Origin: an uncultured Phascolarctobacterium sp.
GTDB lineage: Bacteria; Bacillota; Negativicutes; Acidaminococcales; Acidaminococcaceae
Direction: 5' to 3'
Assembly: GCA_949295115.1 (NCBI GenBank)
Contig: CASFJU010000004.1
Span: 184,153 to 245,057 of the forward strand
DNA length: 60,905 bases
Shown: in pieces, positions 8,764-16,703 of the stretch
Layout of the letters: the number at the start of each line of letters is the position of its first letter
How positions within the stretch are numbered: position 1 is the first letter of the stretch
The notes under the pieces: model-generated
Databases searched by the model: none
What the model saw: only the letters and a program-made list of their open reading frames with translations
What the model was told of the DNA's origin: nothing
Made by a program: the position numbers and the translations under genes

Positions 8764-8809
8764 AAAAAAGAAAACATCCCCTTCAATAACGTAACTTTGA
8801 AGGAGATGT
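8764..8809 (-). terminator. Terminator-like hairpin inside the autotransporter leader
   Basis: Read on the minus strand, ACATCTCCTTCAA pairs with TTGAAGGGGATGT (13 bp, one G-U) around a ten-base loop and is followed directly by TTTCTTTTTT. It lies between the mapped promoter and the autotransporter start codon, so it looks like an attenuator or the end of a small leader RNA. Just upstream, three short elements (8844-8849, 8831-8836, 8810-8815) can pair in mutually exclusive ways. Confidence 0.65.
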
Positions 8810-8869
8810 CTTAGTTATAAAATATATCCGACTAAGTTTGTATTTAGTTGTTTCCCTGTCTATGATTTA

Positions 8870-8898
8870 ATTATACGCTATCTCAAAGCAAATAGCAA
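8870..8898 (-). promoter_or_regulatory. Autotransporter promoter
   Basis: On the minus strand TTGCTA and TATAAT are separated by exactly 17 bp. Transcription would start near 8863, giving a leader of about 120 bases before the autotransporter ATG. Confidence 0.7.
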
Positions 8899-9074
8899 AT
8901 TTCTACCAATTTTATAGGAATTATTTTTGTAAAGGTAGTTACACAATCGGTGCTATTTCACAAAGAAATCACTTCTGACCCTGCCAAAACGATTTTTTAT
9001 CCGCTTTTTGGCGTTTTAAAATGCCGTTCACAAAATGTATACATTTTAAGAGGATATAAATTTTGTTACAACTC
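8899..9074. other. AT-rich intergenic region with perfect 16-bp palindrome
   Basis: This is the middle part of the roughly 400-bp gap between the autotransporter and purC. It contains the perfect palindrome AAAATGTATACATTTT at 9032-9047, about 28 bp upstream of the purC -35 box, and a near-palindrome GCGTTTTAAAATGC around 9011-9024. No coding potential was seen. Confidence 0.6.
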
Positions 9075-9103
9075 TTGCTATGTAAAGAACATAAGTATAT
9101 AAT
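9075..9103 (+). promoter_or_regulatory. purC promoter
   Basis: TTGCTA and TATAAT (9098-9103) have a 17-bp spacer, about 45 bp upstream of the purC start. Confidence 0.75.
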
Positions 9104-9148
9104 ATTTTTATAGTTATTCCGCTTAGTTTGAAAGGAGCAACAAAATTT

Positions 9149-9832
9149 ATGGAAAAAATTTACGAAGGCAAAACCAAAACCGTTTTCCAGCTTGAAAACG
9201 GCAACGTACTGTTAAAATTTAAAGATGACTGCACCGGTAAAGACGGCGTGTTCGACCCGGGTGAAAACAGCATCGGCCTGACCATCGACGGCATTGGCAA
9301 AGCTAACCTCGAAACCTCTATCCACTTCTTTGAAATCCTTAAAAAAGAAGGCATTAAAACCCATTATGTAAGCGCTGATATCGACAACGCTACCATGGAA
9401 GTTCTGCCCTGCAAAGTATTCGGCAAAGGCCTTGAAGTTATCTGCCGCTTAAAAGCAACCGGCAGCTTCATCCGCCGTTACGGCGATTATATTGGCGACG
9501 GCACCGCTATTGAAGGCGGCTATGTTGAAACCACCTTCAAGGACGACGCTAAAGGCGATCCGCTGGTTACCGAAGACGCTCTCGTTGTACTTGGCGTTAT
9601 GAGCCACGAAGACTACAAGAGCCTGAAAGAACAGACCCTGAAAATCACCAAAATCGTTGCTGCAGACCTGGCTAAACTCGGCCTTGATCTGTACGACATC
9701 AAATTTGAATTTGGTTACCACAACGGCGAAGTAATCCTCATTGACGAAATCGCCAGCGGCAACATGCGCGTTTACAAAGACGGCAAATATGTTGACCCTG
9801 TAACCTTAACTTCCATCATCCTCGGCAAATAA
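9149..9832 (+). CDS. purC: Phosphoribosylaminoimidazole-succinocarboxamide synthase
   Basis: This 227-residue SAICAR synthetase joins CAIR and aspartate with ATP in de novo purine synthesis in the cytosol. Family landmarks are the N-terminal IYEGKTKTV loop, the [15 protein letters not shown] helix, [13 protein letters not shown] and the C-terminal [13 protein letters not shown]. Length is normal. The ATG at 9149 has AGGAG at good spacing; an in-frame TTG at 9128 would include the ribosome site. Unlike many Firmicutes it stands alone with its own promoter and terminator, and no other purine gene lies in the window. A perfect palindrome upstream may be its operator. Confidence 0.95.
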   Translation: MEKIYEGKTKTVFQLENGNVLLKFKDDCTGKDGVFDPGENSIGLTIDGIGKANLETSIHFFEILKKEGIKTHYVSADIDNATMEVLPCKVFGKGLEVICRLKATGSFIRRYGDYIGDGTAIEGGYVETTFKDDAKGDPLVTEDALVVLGVMSHEDYKSLKEQTLKITKIVAADLAKLGLDLYDIKFEFGYHNGEVILIDEIASGNMRVYKDGKYVDPVTLTSIILGK

Positions 9833-9848
9833 TTAACGCCAAAAATTT

Positions 9849-9872
9849 AACGGCAGCTTTACGGCTGCCGTT
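9849..9872 (+). terminator. purC terminator
   Basis: AACGGCAGC pairs with GCTGCCGTT around a six-base loop, followed by a T tract. Confidence 0.9.
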
Positions 9873-9896
9873 TTTTATATCTGCCAAAGCAAAAGT

Positions 9897-9923
9897 AAAG
9901 CCTGCACAGTGCGTGCAGGCTTT
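9897..9923. terminator. Terminator of PepSY gene, probably two-way
   Basis: AAAGCCTGCAC pairs with GTGCAGGCTTT around AGTGC. It lies just past the stop of the minus-strand PepSY gene and also backs up the purC terminator. Confidence 0.8.
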
Positions 9924-9933
9924 TGTTATTTAC

Positions 9934-10434
9934 TTAGCGTACGTTGTAGCGGAGTTCTTTTTCAAGTACTGCGCCGGTTTCGGGGTTCAGTACCATTTCG
10001 CCGCGGAGTTCCGGGGTCACGAATTTCAGTTCGTATTCGTACAGGCCGTCGTCCATATCAAGTTTTACTTTGTGGAAGCTTGCGTTGGGGTATTCGCTGG
10101 TTACAACTGCCTGCGCATCTGCTGCGGAGAGTACGATGTTGCGGCTGCCCATTGCCATTTCGGCTTCCATTTTATATTCTTTAACCGCCTGGGTGAATTT
10201 GCTTACTTCAACTTCGTAGCTGGTTACGGTAGTGCTGTCGAAAAATTTGAATTCGTATTCGTCAAAGTCTTCCTGAGTGCCTACGTGGGTTGCGCTGGTC
10301 GGTACAAGTTTAGCTGCCATGCTTTGAGCATCTGCCATGGTGAAGCCTGCTGCGAAAGCGGTTGCGCTGATGGTTAAGGTAGAGATTGCTGCTACTGCGA
10401 GAGCGGTTAATTTTTTGCCGGTGAATTTTAACAT
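9934..10434 (-). CDS. Exported PepSY-domain protein
   Basis: This 166-residue protein has a Sec signal peptide (residues 1-28, ending SATAFA-AGF) and a periplasmic part that reads as two PepSY-like repeats. The second (about 95-165) has the pattern ADAQAVVTSEYPNASFHKVKLDMDDGLYEY followed by LNPETGAVLEKE. PepSY domains bind or inhibit peptidases or modulate sensors; the exact role here is unknown. The gene diverges from an OmpR-type response regulator and EnvZ-type kinase, and its promoter carries tandem ATTAAA half-sites, so it is probably a target of that system. A ribosome site (GGAGG) precedes the start. Confidence 0.8.
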   Translation of the reverse strand: MLKFTGKKLTALAVAAISTLTISATAFAAGFTMADAQSMAAKLVPTSATHVGTQEDFDEYEFKFFDSTTVTSYEVEVSKFTQAVKEYKMEAEMAMGSRNIVLSAADAQAVVTSEYPNASFHKVKLDMDDGLYEYELKFVTPELRGEMVLNPETGAVLEKELRYNVR

Positions 10435-10505
10435 TTTGTGTTCCTCCTTTTATTTTAAGGTCTGTCCTTATTGCTTTTTTAAGGTGTTCCCTTATCTTTG
10501 TCTTA

Positions 10506-10538
10506 ATTATATCTGAGAAAGATTAAAGAAAAATTAAA
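10506..10538 (-). promoter_or_regulatory. PepSY promoter with tandem response-regulator half-sites
   Basis: On the minus strand a good -10 box (TATAAT, 10506-10511) has no recognisable -35. Instead two ATTAAA copies (10522-10527 and 10533-10538, plus-strand reading) lie 11 bp apart over the -35 position. One-turn direct repeats of this kind are typical of OmpR/PhoB-family activator binding. Confidence 0.55.
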
Positions 10539-10607
10539 AGAAAAAAGTTTTTAAAAATTATTTTAAAAATTCCGGTATGTTATAATAATGCTATAAGGAG
10601 GTGCCTT

Positions 10608-11282
10608 ATGAGGATTTTAATTGTTGAAGACGAGCCGGATTTACTGGACGCCTTAAAAAAACAGCTGCAAAGCAGCGGTTATAGTGTAGATGCCTGCGGC
10701 GACGGGCTTGATGCGGAGCATTACCTGCAAATGGCAAGCTACGACGCCGTGGTGCTTGATATTATGCTGCCCGGCATCGACGGGCTGGAACTTTTAAAAA
10801 GAATGCGTGCCAAGGGTGACAGCACCCATGTTTTGCTGCTGACGGCTCTGGACAGTTTGGAAAATAAAGTGCGCGGGCTGGACGCCGGTGCGGATGATTA
10901 CCTTGTTAAACCATTTGCCTTTGACGAACTTCTGGCACGCCTGCGCGTGCTGGTACGCCGCCGCACAGGGCAGACCACCAACGTGCTGGAATACGCCGGT
11001 TTAACCATGGATTTAAACAGCCGCACCGTTATCCGCGAAGGAAAGGAAATTACCCTGTCCTCCAAGGAGTTCGCAGTACTGGAATATCTTTTACGCAATC
11101 AGGGGCGCGTCCTCTCGCGCGAAAAAATAGAAAACCATGTCTGGAATTACGATTTCGAGGGCGGCTCCAACGTCGTCGATGTCTACATCCGCTACCTGCG
11201 CAAAAAAATTGACGCGGGCTTTGATAAAAAACTGCTGCATACCATCCGCGGCGCAGGTTACGTTCTGAAGGAGGAAAAATGA
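10608..11282 (+). CDS. OmpR/PhoB-family response regulator
   Basis: This 224-residue regulator has an N-terminal receiver domain (residues 1-115) with acidic pocket EDEPD, phospho-acceptor Asp in VVLDIMLPG (residue ~51) and the Lys of DYLVKPF. The C-terminal winged-helix domain (about 125-222) ends RGAGYVLKEE. It binds DNA after phosphorylation by the kinase encoded next, whose start overlaps its stop by four bases. AAGGAGGT precedes the ATG and TATAAT lies at 10581-10586. The divergent PepSY gene is the likely adjacent target. Confidence 0.93.
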   Translation: MRILIVEDEPDLLDALKKQLQSSGYSVDACGDGLDAEHYLQMASYDAVVLDIMLPGIDGLELLKRMRAKGDSTHVLLLTALDSLENKVRGLDAGADDYLVKPFAFDELLARLRVLVRRRTGQTTNVLEYAGLTMDLNSRTVIREGKEITLSSKEFAVLEYLLRNQGRVLSREKIENHVWNYDFEGGSNVVDVYIRYLRKKIDAGFDKKLLHTIRGAGYVLKEEK

Positions 11283-12640
11283 AAGCTCTTTCCGTAAAAA
11301 TGAAGGTAACGCTTTGGTACACCGGGCTGATAATGGCGGTTTTAAGCGTTATTTTTGCCGCCGTGCTGTACGCTGCCGACGACGTGCTGCTGCTTAATTT
11401 GCAGGACGACCTTGAAAACGAGGTTTATGGCAACGCCAGCAGCCTTGAACTGCGGCGCGACGGCAGCCTGCGCCTTGACGACCTGGACTTTCTGCACGAC
11501 GGCGTAATGCTGGCCGTGTATGACGCAGGTGGAAGTTTAATTGCCGGGCTTACGCCAATGCAGCTGCCGCAGACGGAATTTAAATCCGAACTTTTGCAGA
11601 CCGTCACCAGCGGCAGCCAGACCTGGTACGTGTTTGACCTTTATATGAAGCTTGCCGGTATGCCGGGCGGCGTGTGGCTGCGCGGCACCACATCATTAAG
11701 CAGCATTTACGCCACACGCGATGAAATTTTGCTGCAATGCGCGCTGCTGTTCCCGTTTTTAATCCTGCTTTCCGGCTTCGGCGGTTACCTGCTCACAAAA
11801 AAAGCACTCAAGCCCGTGCGGCAGATAACGGCGGCGGCTGAACGCATCGGCAGCGGCAGCGACTTGTCGCAGCGCATTGACCTGCACAACGCCGACCGTG
11901 AAATGATGGAACTTTCGCAAACTTTTGACAGCATGTTCTCGCGTCTGGAAAAATCCTTCGACGCCGAGCGCCAGTTTACCGCCGACGCATCGCACGAGCT
12001 GCGCACACCGACGGCCGTCATCATCGCACAGGCGGAATATGCCTTGCAGCACGCCAAAGCGGATGAAAAGGACGAAGCGCTGCAAAAAATTCTGGCGCAG
12101 GCCAAAAAAATGTCGCGCCTGTTGGCGCAGCTGTTAATGCTGGCACGCGCCGACGCAAACAAAATACAGTTTGAAATTGAAAAATTTGATTTCAGCGAGC
12201 TGGCGGAAATTGTGCTGGAAGAAACCGAACAGCTTGCCGCGGACAAAAACATTACCGTTAAAAGCAATATTGAGCCGGGCGTTGAAGTTGAAGGCGACCA
12301 GACGCTTTTAATGCGTCTGCTTCTGAACCTTTTGGACAACGCCGTTAAATACACCGGCGAGGGCGGCGAAGTTGCCTTTACCCTGCGCAAAACGGCCGAC
12401 AGCGTTATCTGCGCCGTGCGCGATACGGGCTGCGGCATTGCGCCGGAAGAACTGCCGAAAATCTGGCGGCGTTTCTACCAGTCGGACGGCAACCGCGGGC
12501 AAAGCGGCGCAGGCCTGGGCCTCAGCATGGTGCAGTGGATTGCAAACCTGCACAGCGGTACGGTCAGTGTAGAAAGCACCCCCGGCGAAGGCAGCACCTT
12601 TACCTTCAGCATGCCGCTGAAACCTGACTGCAAAGCATAA
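11279..12640 (+). CDS. Sensor histidine kinase
   Basis: This 453-residue inner-membrane kinase has a first membrane helix at residues ~12-35, a periplasmic sensor of about 120 residues and a second helix near 158-178 (FLILLSGFGGYLL). HAMP follows (~180-232), then HisKA with the phospho-accepting His in DASHELRTP (~242), and an HATPase domain with N-box LLDNAVKYT, G1 DTGCGIAPEE and G2 GAGLGLSMV. It phosphorylates the preceding response regulator. The architecture resembles CusS/ArlS-type kinases; the stimulus is unknown. The divergent exported PepSY protein may feed back on the sensor domain, which is inference. Confidence 0.92.
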   Translation: MKALSVKMKVTLWYTGLIMAVLSVIFAAVLYAADDVLLLNLQDDLENEVYGNASSLELRRDGSLRLDDLDFLHDGVMLAVYDAGGSLIAGLTPMQLPQTEFKSELLQTVTSGSQTWYVFDLYMKLAGMPGGVWLRGTTSLSSIYATRDEILLQCALLFPFLILLSGFGGYLLTKKALKPVRQITAAAERIGSGSDLSQRIDLHNADREMMELSQTFDSMFSRLEKSFDAERQFTADASHELRTPTAVIIAQAEYALQHAKADEKDEALQKILAQAKKMSRLLAQLLMLARADANKIQFEIEKFDFSELAEIVLEETEQLAADKNITVKSNIEPGVEVEGDQTLLMRLLLNLLDNAVKYTGEGGEVAFTLRKTADSVICAVRDTGCGIAPEELPKIWRRFYQSDGNRGQSGAGLGLSMVQWIANLHSGTVSVESTPGEGSTFTFSMPLKPDCKA

Positions 12641-12652
12641 ACACAAACTAAA

Positions 12653-12690
12653 ACGGACAGAAAGCGTTAAGCTCTCTGCCCGTTTTTTAT
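12653..12690. terminator. Terminator of two-component operon
   Basis: A 13-bp imperfect stem (two A-C mismatches), 12653-12665 with 12671-12683, is followed by a T tract. It lies between the convergent kinase and binding-protein genes. Confidence 0.75.
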
Positions 12691-12697
12691 TGCCTTT

Positions 12698-13723
12698 TTA
12701 TTTTTGTTCCTGTCCGGCGTTTTGCCAGCGCGCAATAACTTCAGCCTTCTGCCCCGCTGTCCAGCTTAAATCGTCCACCGGCGTCAGCAGCTTGCCCGTG
12801 TATTTGTCACGTAAATCGTCATCAGCTGCGGAACTGATGCTCCAGATAAGCTGGTGTCCGGTTGCGCCAACAATTTCCGCCGCGCGCCGCGATAACAGGT
12901 AATCAATAAACTTACCTGCCGCCGCCTGATTTTTGCCGTTCAGCACCGCCGCACCGCTGATAAGGTTTTTATTGCCGTCATTCGGCAGCGTAGCAAACAG
13001 GTTCTGCTCACTGCGCTCCAAAAGCAGCGCCAGTGAAAGAGGCACTACCGCCACCGTTTTATAGCCCATGCGCACTTCGTCAATGGTTTCCTGCAAGTTG
13101 ACGAAATATTCCGGGCGCTGGCTGTTCAGCACCGACGCATATTCCATAGCTGCCTTTTCGCCCTTTAACTGCCACAGCGCCGTCATCATGCCGTAGCCTG
13201 CCCCGCCGTTTTTCGGGTCTGGCAACGCCAGTTCAAATTTTAATTCATCCGCCAGCAAATCCTGCCAGCTTTCCGGTGCATACAAACCAAAGTAATGCAG
13301 GTTCTGCTTGTTGCTTAAAAAGCCGATGTGGTCAATATAAAGTGCCGTCCACAGCCAGTTGTTCTGGCGGAACTCCGCCGGTACGGCATACGCTTCCTCC
13401 GGCTGGTAGCTTACCAGTAAGCCGCGCTCCGCCGCCAGATAAAACTCCTCAACCGTGCCGCCCAGCCACACATCGCTGCCGCTGTTTGCCAAAAACTTAA
13501 AGCGGTTATCCACACTGCCCGGCGGCAATGGCACAACCTCCGCCTCAATCCCGCTGGCAGCGGTAAAATCATCCGCCAATGCGCGCGCCAAATGCGGCGG
13601 CATGCTGATACAGATTTTTACCTTTTCTTTATTTTTAACTTCGTTTTCCGCTGCTGCCGGCTGTTTTTGCCACACCGCCAGCACGCACAGCGCTGCACAC
13701 AGCAGCGCCAGGATTTTTTTCAT
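12698..13723 (-). CDS. ABC transporter solute-binding protein (iron/thiamine-type), second copy
   Basis: This 341-residue periplasmic binding protein of the family 1/13 type is related to Fe(III) and thiamine binding proteins. The signal peptide is hydrophobic with two Cys (LLCAALCVLA), but a typical lipobox with Gly/Ala-Cys is not convincing. Cleavage near QPAAA-EN would make a soluble periplasmic protein. Motifs such as GSDVWLGGTVEEFY, APESWQDLL and LPDPKNGGAGYGM are typical. The ATG at 13723 has GAGG six bases upstream. It is last in the minus-strand transporter cluster but separated from the ATPase gene by a terminator and has its own TATAAT (13753-13758), so it is expressed separately. 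Confidence 0.8.
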   Translation of the reverse strand: MKKILALLCAALCVLAVWQKQPAAAENEVKNKEKVKICISMPPHLARALADDFTAASGIEAEVVPLPPGSVDNRFKFLANSGSDVWLGGTVEEFYLAAERGLLVSYQPEEAYAVPAEFRQNNWLWTALYIDHIGFLSNKQNLHYFGLYAPESWQDLLADELKFELALPDPKNGGAGYGMMTALWQLKGEKAAMEYASVLNSQRPEYFVNLQETIDEVRMGYKTVAVVPLSLALLLERSEQNLFATLPNDGNKNLISGAAVLNGKNQAAAGKFIDYLLSRRAAEIVGATGHQLIWSISSAADDDLRDKYTGKLLTPVDDLSWTAGQKAEVIARWQNAGQEQK

Positions 13724-13752
13724 CGCGTACCTCACATGGGTAATTTTCTTCT

Positions 13753-13758
13753 ATTATA
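13753..13758 (-). promoter_or_regulatory. -10 box of second binding-protein gene
   Basis: TATAAT on the minus strand lies 30 bp before the start codon. The T tract of the preceding terminator (TTTTGT at 17 bp) may serve as a weak -35. Confidence 0.45.
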
Positions 13759-13782
13759 CCACAGCCGCCGCTTAAACAAAAA

Positions 13783-13807
13783 TCCCGGGCATTTTACTTG
13801 CCCGGGA
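13783..13807 (-). terminator. Terminator after ABC ATPase gene
   Basis: TCCCGGGCA pairs with TGCCCGGGA around a seven-base loop and is followed on the minus strand by TTTTTGTTT. Confidence 0.85.
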
Positions 13808-13822
13808 AATAATTTTGCAATT

Positions 13823-14869
13823 TTACTCGCGGTCAAAAACCATAATCTTGTCAAAGTCAAGGTAAACGGTTTCGCCGTCGTTAAATTCTTTCAGGTCAGC
13901 GCCCTTAACGATAACACGGATTTCATGGTGCTTGCACTGCACACGGTAATCCACGGCGTCGCCAAGATAGAAGCGGTGCGTCAGCTTGCCTTCAATGGTG
14001 CCGCCGCTGCGGGACATCCTGATGTTCTCCGGACGTACGGCAATGGTAGCGCTGCCGGTAACGCCGCTGGTGTTCGGGAAGGATACGCCGGTACCGCTGA
14101 TGTAAACGCGGTCGCCCTGCACTTCGCCTTCCACAAAGTTTACCAGGCCGATGAAGTCGGCAACCATCTTGTTGGCCGGGTTGCGGTAAATATCGTACGG
14201 CGTGCCGATTTGCTGGATAACGCCGCGGCTCATAACAACAACACGGTCACTCATGGTCATCGCTTCGGACTGGTCGTGCGTTACATAAATAACGGTGATG
14301 CCCAGTTCCTTCTGAATCGAAGAAATTTCAAAACGCATGCTCTCGCGCAGCTTGGCGTCAAGGTTGGACAAAGGCTCGTCGAGAAGCAGCAGGCCCGGAC
14401 GCATTACCAGTGCGCGCGCCAGAGCAACACGCTGCTGCTGGCCGCCGGAAAGCTGATGCGGATAACGGCTGGCGTATTCATCAAGGTGCACCATTTTCAG
14501 CATTTCCGCAACGCGTGCGGCGCGTTCTTCTTTGGGCACCTTCTGGATTTTCAGCGGATAAGCCACGTTTTCGGTAACAGTCATGTGCGGCCATACCGCA
14601 TAAGACTGGAATACCATGCCGATATCGCGTTTTTCGGGCGGCACAAAAGTATTTTTGGTTGACGAGCTTACGCAATGGTCGCCGATATAAATTTCGCCTT
14701 CGGTTGCCCTTTCAAAACCGGCAATCATACGCAGCGACGTAGTTTTGCCGCAGCCGGAAGGCCCGAGGAGCGAAACAAATTCGCCGTCCTTTACGGTAAG
14801 GTCAAAATCGTTGACGGCCGTAACATCGCCGAACCGTTTAAAAACATGCTCTATACGTACTTCAGACAA
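13823..14869 (-). CDS. Fe(III)-type ABC transporter ATP-binding protein
   Basis: This 348-residue ATPase belongs to the FbpC/PotA/CysA group. It has Walker [10 protein letters not shown] (~36), [12 protein letters not shown] after the Q-loop (the WPHMTV form is common in iron importers), signature LSGGQQQRV, Walker [10 protein letters not shown] and D-loop NLDAKLR. A C-terminal TOBE-like regulatory domain (about 245-345, [10 protein letters not shown]) follows. The only suitable start is TTG at 14869 with AAGGAG nine bases upstream. It follows the permease gene by 15 bp and powers that transporter. The substrate (ferric iron, phosphonate or another small ligand) is not fixed by the sequence. 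Confidence 0.9.
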   Translation of the reverse strand: MSEVRIEHVFKRFGDVTAVNDFDLTVKDGEFVSLLGPSGCGKTTSLRMIAGFERATEGEIYIGDHCVSSSTKNTFVPPEKRDIGMVFQSYAVWPHMTVTENVAYPLKIQKVPKEERAARVAEMLKMVHLDEYASRYPHQLSGGQQQRVALARALVMRPGLLLLDEPLSNLDAKLRESMRFEISSIQKELGITVIYVTHDQSEAMTMSDRVVVMSRGVIQQIGTPYDIYRNPANKMVADFIGLVNFVEGEVQGDRVYISGTGVSFPNTSGVTGSATIAVRPENIRMSRSGGTIEGKLTHRFYLGDAVDYRVQCKHHEIRVIVKGADLKEFNDGETVYLDFDKIMVFDRE

Positions 14870-14884
14870 TTCATTCCACTCCTT

Positions 14885-16564
14885 TTAAATACCAACATTA
14901 CCCTTAGTAAGCTTGTTTAAAATAACATTGCCCACCAGAACTATCAGCAAAATAATTACCGAAAGCACGGAAGCATTCTGCGTATCGGCGTAGGTCTGCA
15001 AATCGTACAGCAGTACGCCGATGGTTTTGGTGTCACTGCCGTAAAGCAGCAGCGACATCGTCAGTTCGTAGAACGACGGCATAAAGATCAAGAACCAGCC
15101 CGCGATTACGGAAGGCGCAATCAGCGGCATGATGATGTCCTTACAGGTACGCAGCCAGCTTGCGCCGGAGTTCAAAGCCGCTTCTTCCAGCGAAATGTGA
15201 ACCTGGCTTAAGGAAGCCGCAATCGTGCGGACGGACATCGTCATATATTTAACAAGGTAGCTGACAACCAGAATCCACATCGTGGAATACAGGTTCAGGC
15301 CAAAGTTGCCGGAGAAGGTAATAACCAAAGCCAGCGCGATAACGATACTCGGGGTAGAACCGCCGACAATCGTCAGCAAATCCGGGAAGTTGCGCCCCTT
15401 AACCTTAGTTTTAACGGCAAGGTAAGCGATAAAGATGGACAGCGCCGTACCGATGGTTGCAGCAATTACACCGTATACAACGGAGTTCCATACGCTTTCC
15501 ATGTACTGGGAACTGGTAATAACCGGAATCCAGGCGTCAAAGCCGAGGTTGGAAAGCTCAATGCCCTTGGACATGCTCTTGAGCAGCGAAGTTAAGAGGA
15601 TGGAGCCCAGCGGCAGGATAACGGCGATAAAGCCGTACAGGCCGACAGCAATAAACGCAGGCCATTTCCACTTGCCAAGCTCAACTATGTTCGGGCGCGT
15701 GCTCTTGCCGCTGATAGTGGTGTAATCCTTGCGGCCCAGCATCCACGTCATGCCGAACAGCAGCGCGTTGGCGATAAACATCAAGGATGCAGCCAGACTC
15801 GTCGCATCGCGGATACCGGCTTCATCGCCCATGTAAACGTAAGTAACGATACGGGTCGTCATAACTTCAATGTTGCCCGGCATACCGACGATTGCCGGAA
15901 TACCGAAGCAGGAGCCTGCGGCGATGAATACGAGCAAACCGCCGGCTAAAATGGAAGGCGCCATCAAAGGCAGCGTAACGTCAACAAGCGTACGCAGCGG
16001 CGATGAACCGGAAACCCTTGCCGCTTCCTCCAGCGTCGGGTCCATTTTTTCCATCGCACGCGAAATAGTAATAAAAGCAAATGGAGAATAGAATAAAGTC
16101 AAAACCCATGCCAGGCCACCCGTGGTGTAAATATCAAACGGGGCCTGCTGTAAATTGAACATCCATTTAAAAATGTTGTTCAGATAACCAACGCTCGGGT
16201 TCAGCAGCTGTACCCAGGCAATAGCGCCTACATACGGCGGAATCATGTAACTGGCAACCAAAAGCGTGCGGTAGCCTTTTTTCCACGGCAAATCGGTACG
16301 GCCAACCAGCCACGCCAGCGGGAAGGTAATGATAACGCTCGCCACCATAACTATCAGCGAAAGCTCAACCGTATTGGCAAGCGCGCGCCAGTTAACATCC
16401 TTGCTGTAAACCTCGCGGTAGTTTTCCAGCGTAAACGCGCCGTCAACCAGCACGCTGTCATACAACAGTATGGCAAGCGGGAAAACCACAAAATATAAAA
16501 GTAATAATACCGACAGCGAAATTACCAGGAATTTGCTGTTTATTCTTTGTAAAAAGCCCACCAT
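14885..16564 (-). CDS. Fe(III)-type ABC transporter permease, two fused permease domains
   Basis: This 559-residue inner-membrane protein has about twelve helices and two tandem BPD_transp_1 domains (about 60-270 and 360-550). Each carries an EAA loop: EEAARVSGSSPLRTLVDVTLP and EEAALNSGASWLRTCKDIIMP. Such FbpB/ThiP-type double permeases serve binding-protein-dependent uptake of iron and similar ligands. The start is ATG at 16564 or the adjacent GTG at 16561; AAGGAG is closer to ideal for the GTG. It lies between the main binding-protein gene, after a leaky terminator, and the ATPase gene. Confidence 0.9.
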   Translation of the reverse strand: MVGFLQRINSKFLVISLSVLLLLYFVVFPLAILLYDSVLVDGAFTLENYREVYSKDVNWRALANTVELSLIVMVASVIITFPLAWLVGRTDLPWKKGYRTLLVASYMIPPYVGAIAWVQLLNPSVGYLNNIFKWMFNLQQAPFDIYTTGGLAWVLTLFYSPFAFITISRAMEKMDPTLEEAARVSGSSPLRTLVDVTLPLMAPSILAGGLLVFIAAGSCFGIPAIVGMPGNIEVMTTRIVTYVYMGDEAGIRDATSLAASLMFIANALLFGMTWMLGRKDYTTISGKSTRPNIVELGKWKWPAFIAVGLYGFIAVILPLGSILLTSLLKSMSKGIELSNLGFDAWIPVITSSQYMESVWNSVVYGVIAATIGTALSIFIAYLAVKTKVKGRNFPDLLTIVGGSTPSIVIALALVITFSGNFGLNLYSTMWILVVSYLVKYMTMSVRTIAASLSQVHISLEEAALNSGASWLRTCKDIIMPLIAPSVIAGWFLIFMPSFYELTMSLLLYGSDTKTIGVLLYDLQTYADTQNASVLSVIILLIVLVGNVILNKLTKGNVGI

Positions 16565-16629
16565 AACTCCTTTCTACGGCATAACGGCCGCCCTAAAGCG
16601 TAATTTAAGGTCGCTATTTATAAAACGGG

Positions 16630-16657
16630 AAAAAGGGATCGCCCCAACAGCGACCCC
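16630..16657 (-). terminator. Leaky terminator between binding-protein and permease genes
   Basis: An 8-bp stem (GGGGTCGC with GCGATCCC, one G-U) followed on the minus strand by TTTTTCCCGTTTT lies 47-74 bases past the binding-protein stop. Partial termination here would yield more binding protein than permease. Confidence 0.6.
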
Positions 16658-16703
16658 TAAAATCCCTCACTTAATTATTTCATGCCGGATTTAGAAAGAA
16701 CCG

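Noticed and set aside
13796..13812. GCCCGGGAAAT as a Noc site
   Set aside because: It is one arm of a clear intrinsic terminator and has two mismatches to the Noc consensus.
13592..14662. A 356-codon plus-strand open frame opposite the ABC ATPase gene
   Set aside because: It spans two real minus-strand genes and a terminator between them, and the product is low-complexity shadow sequence.
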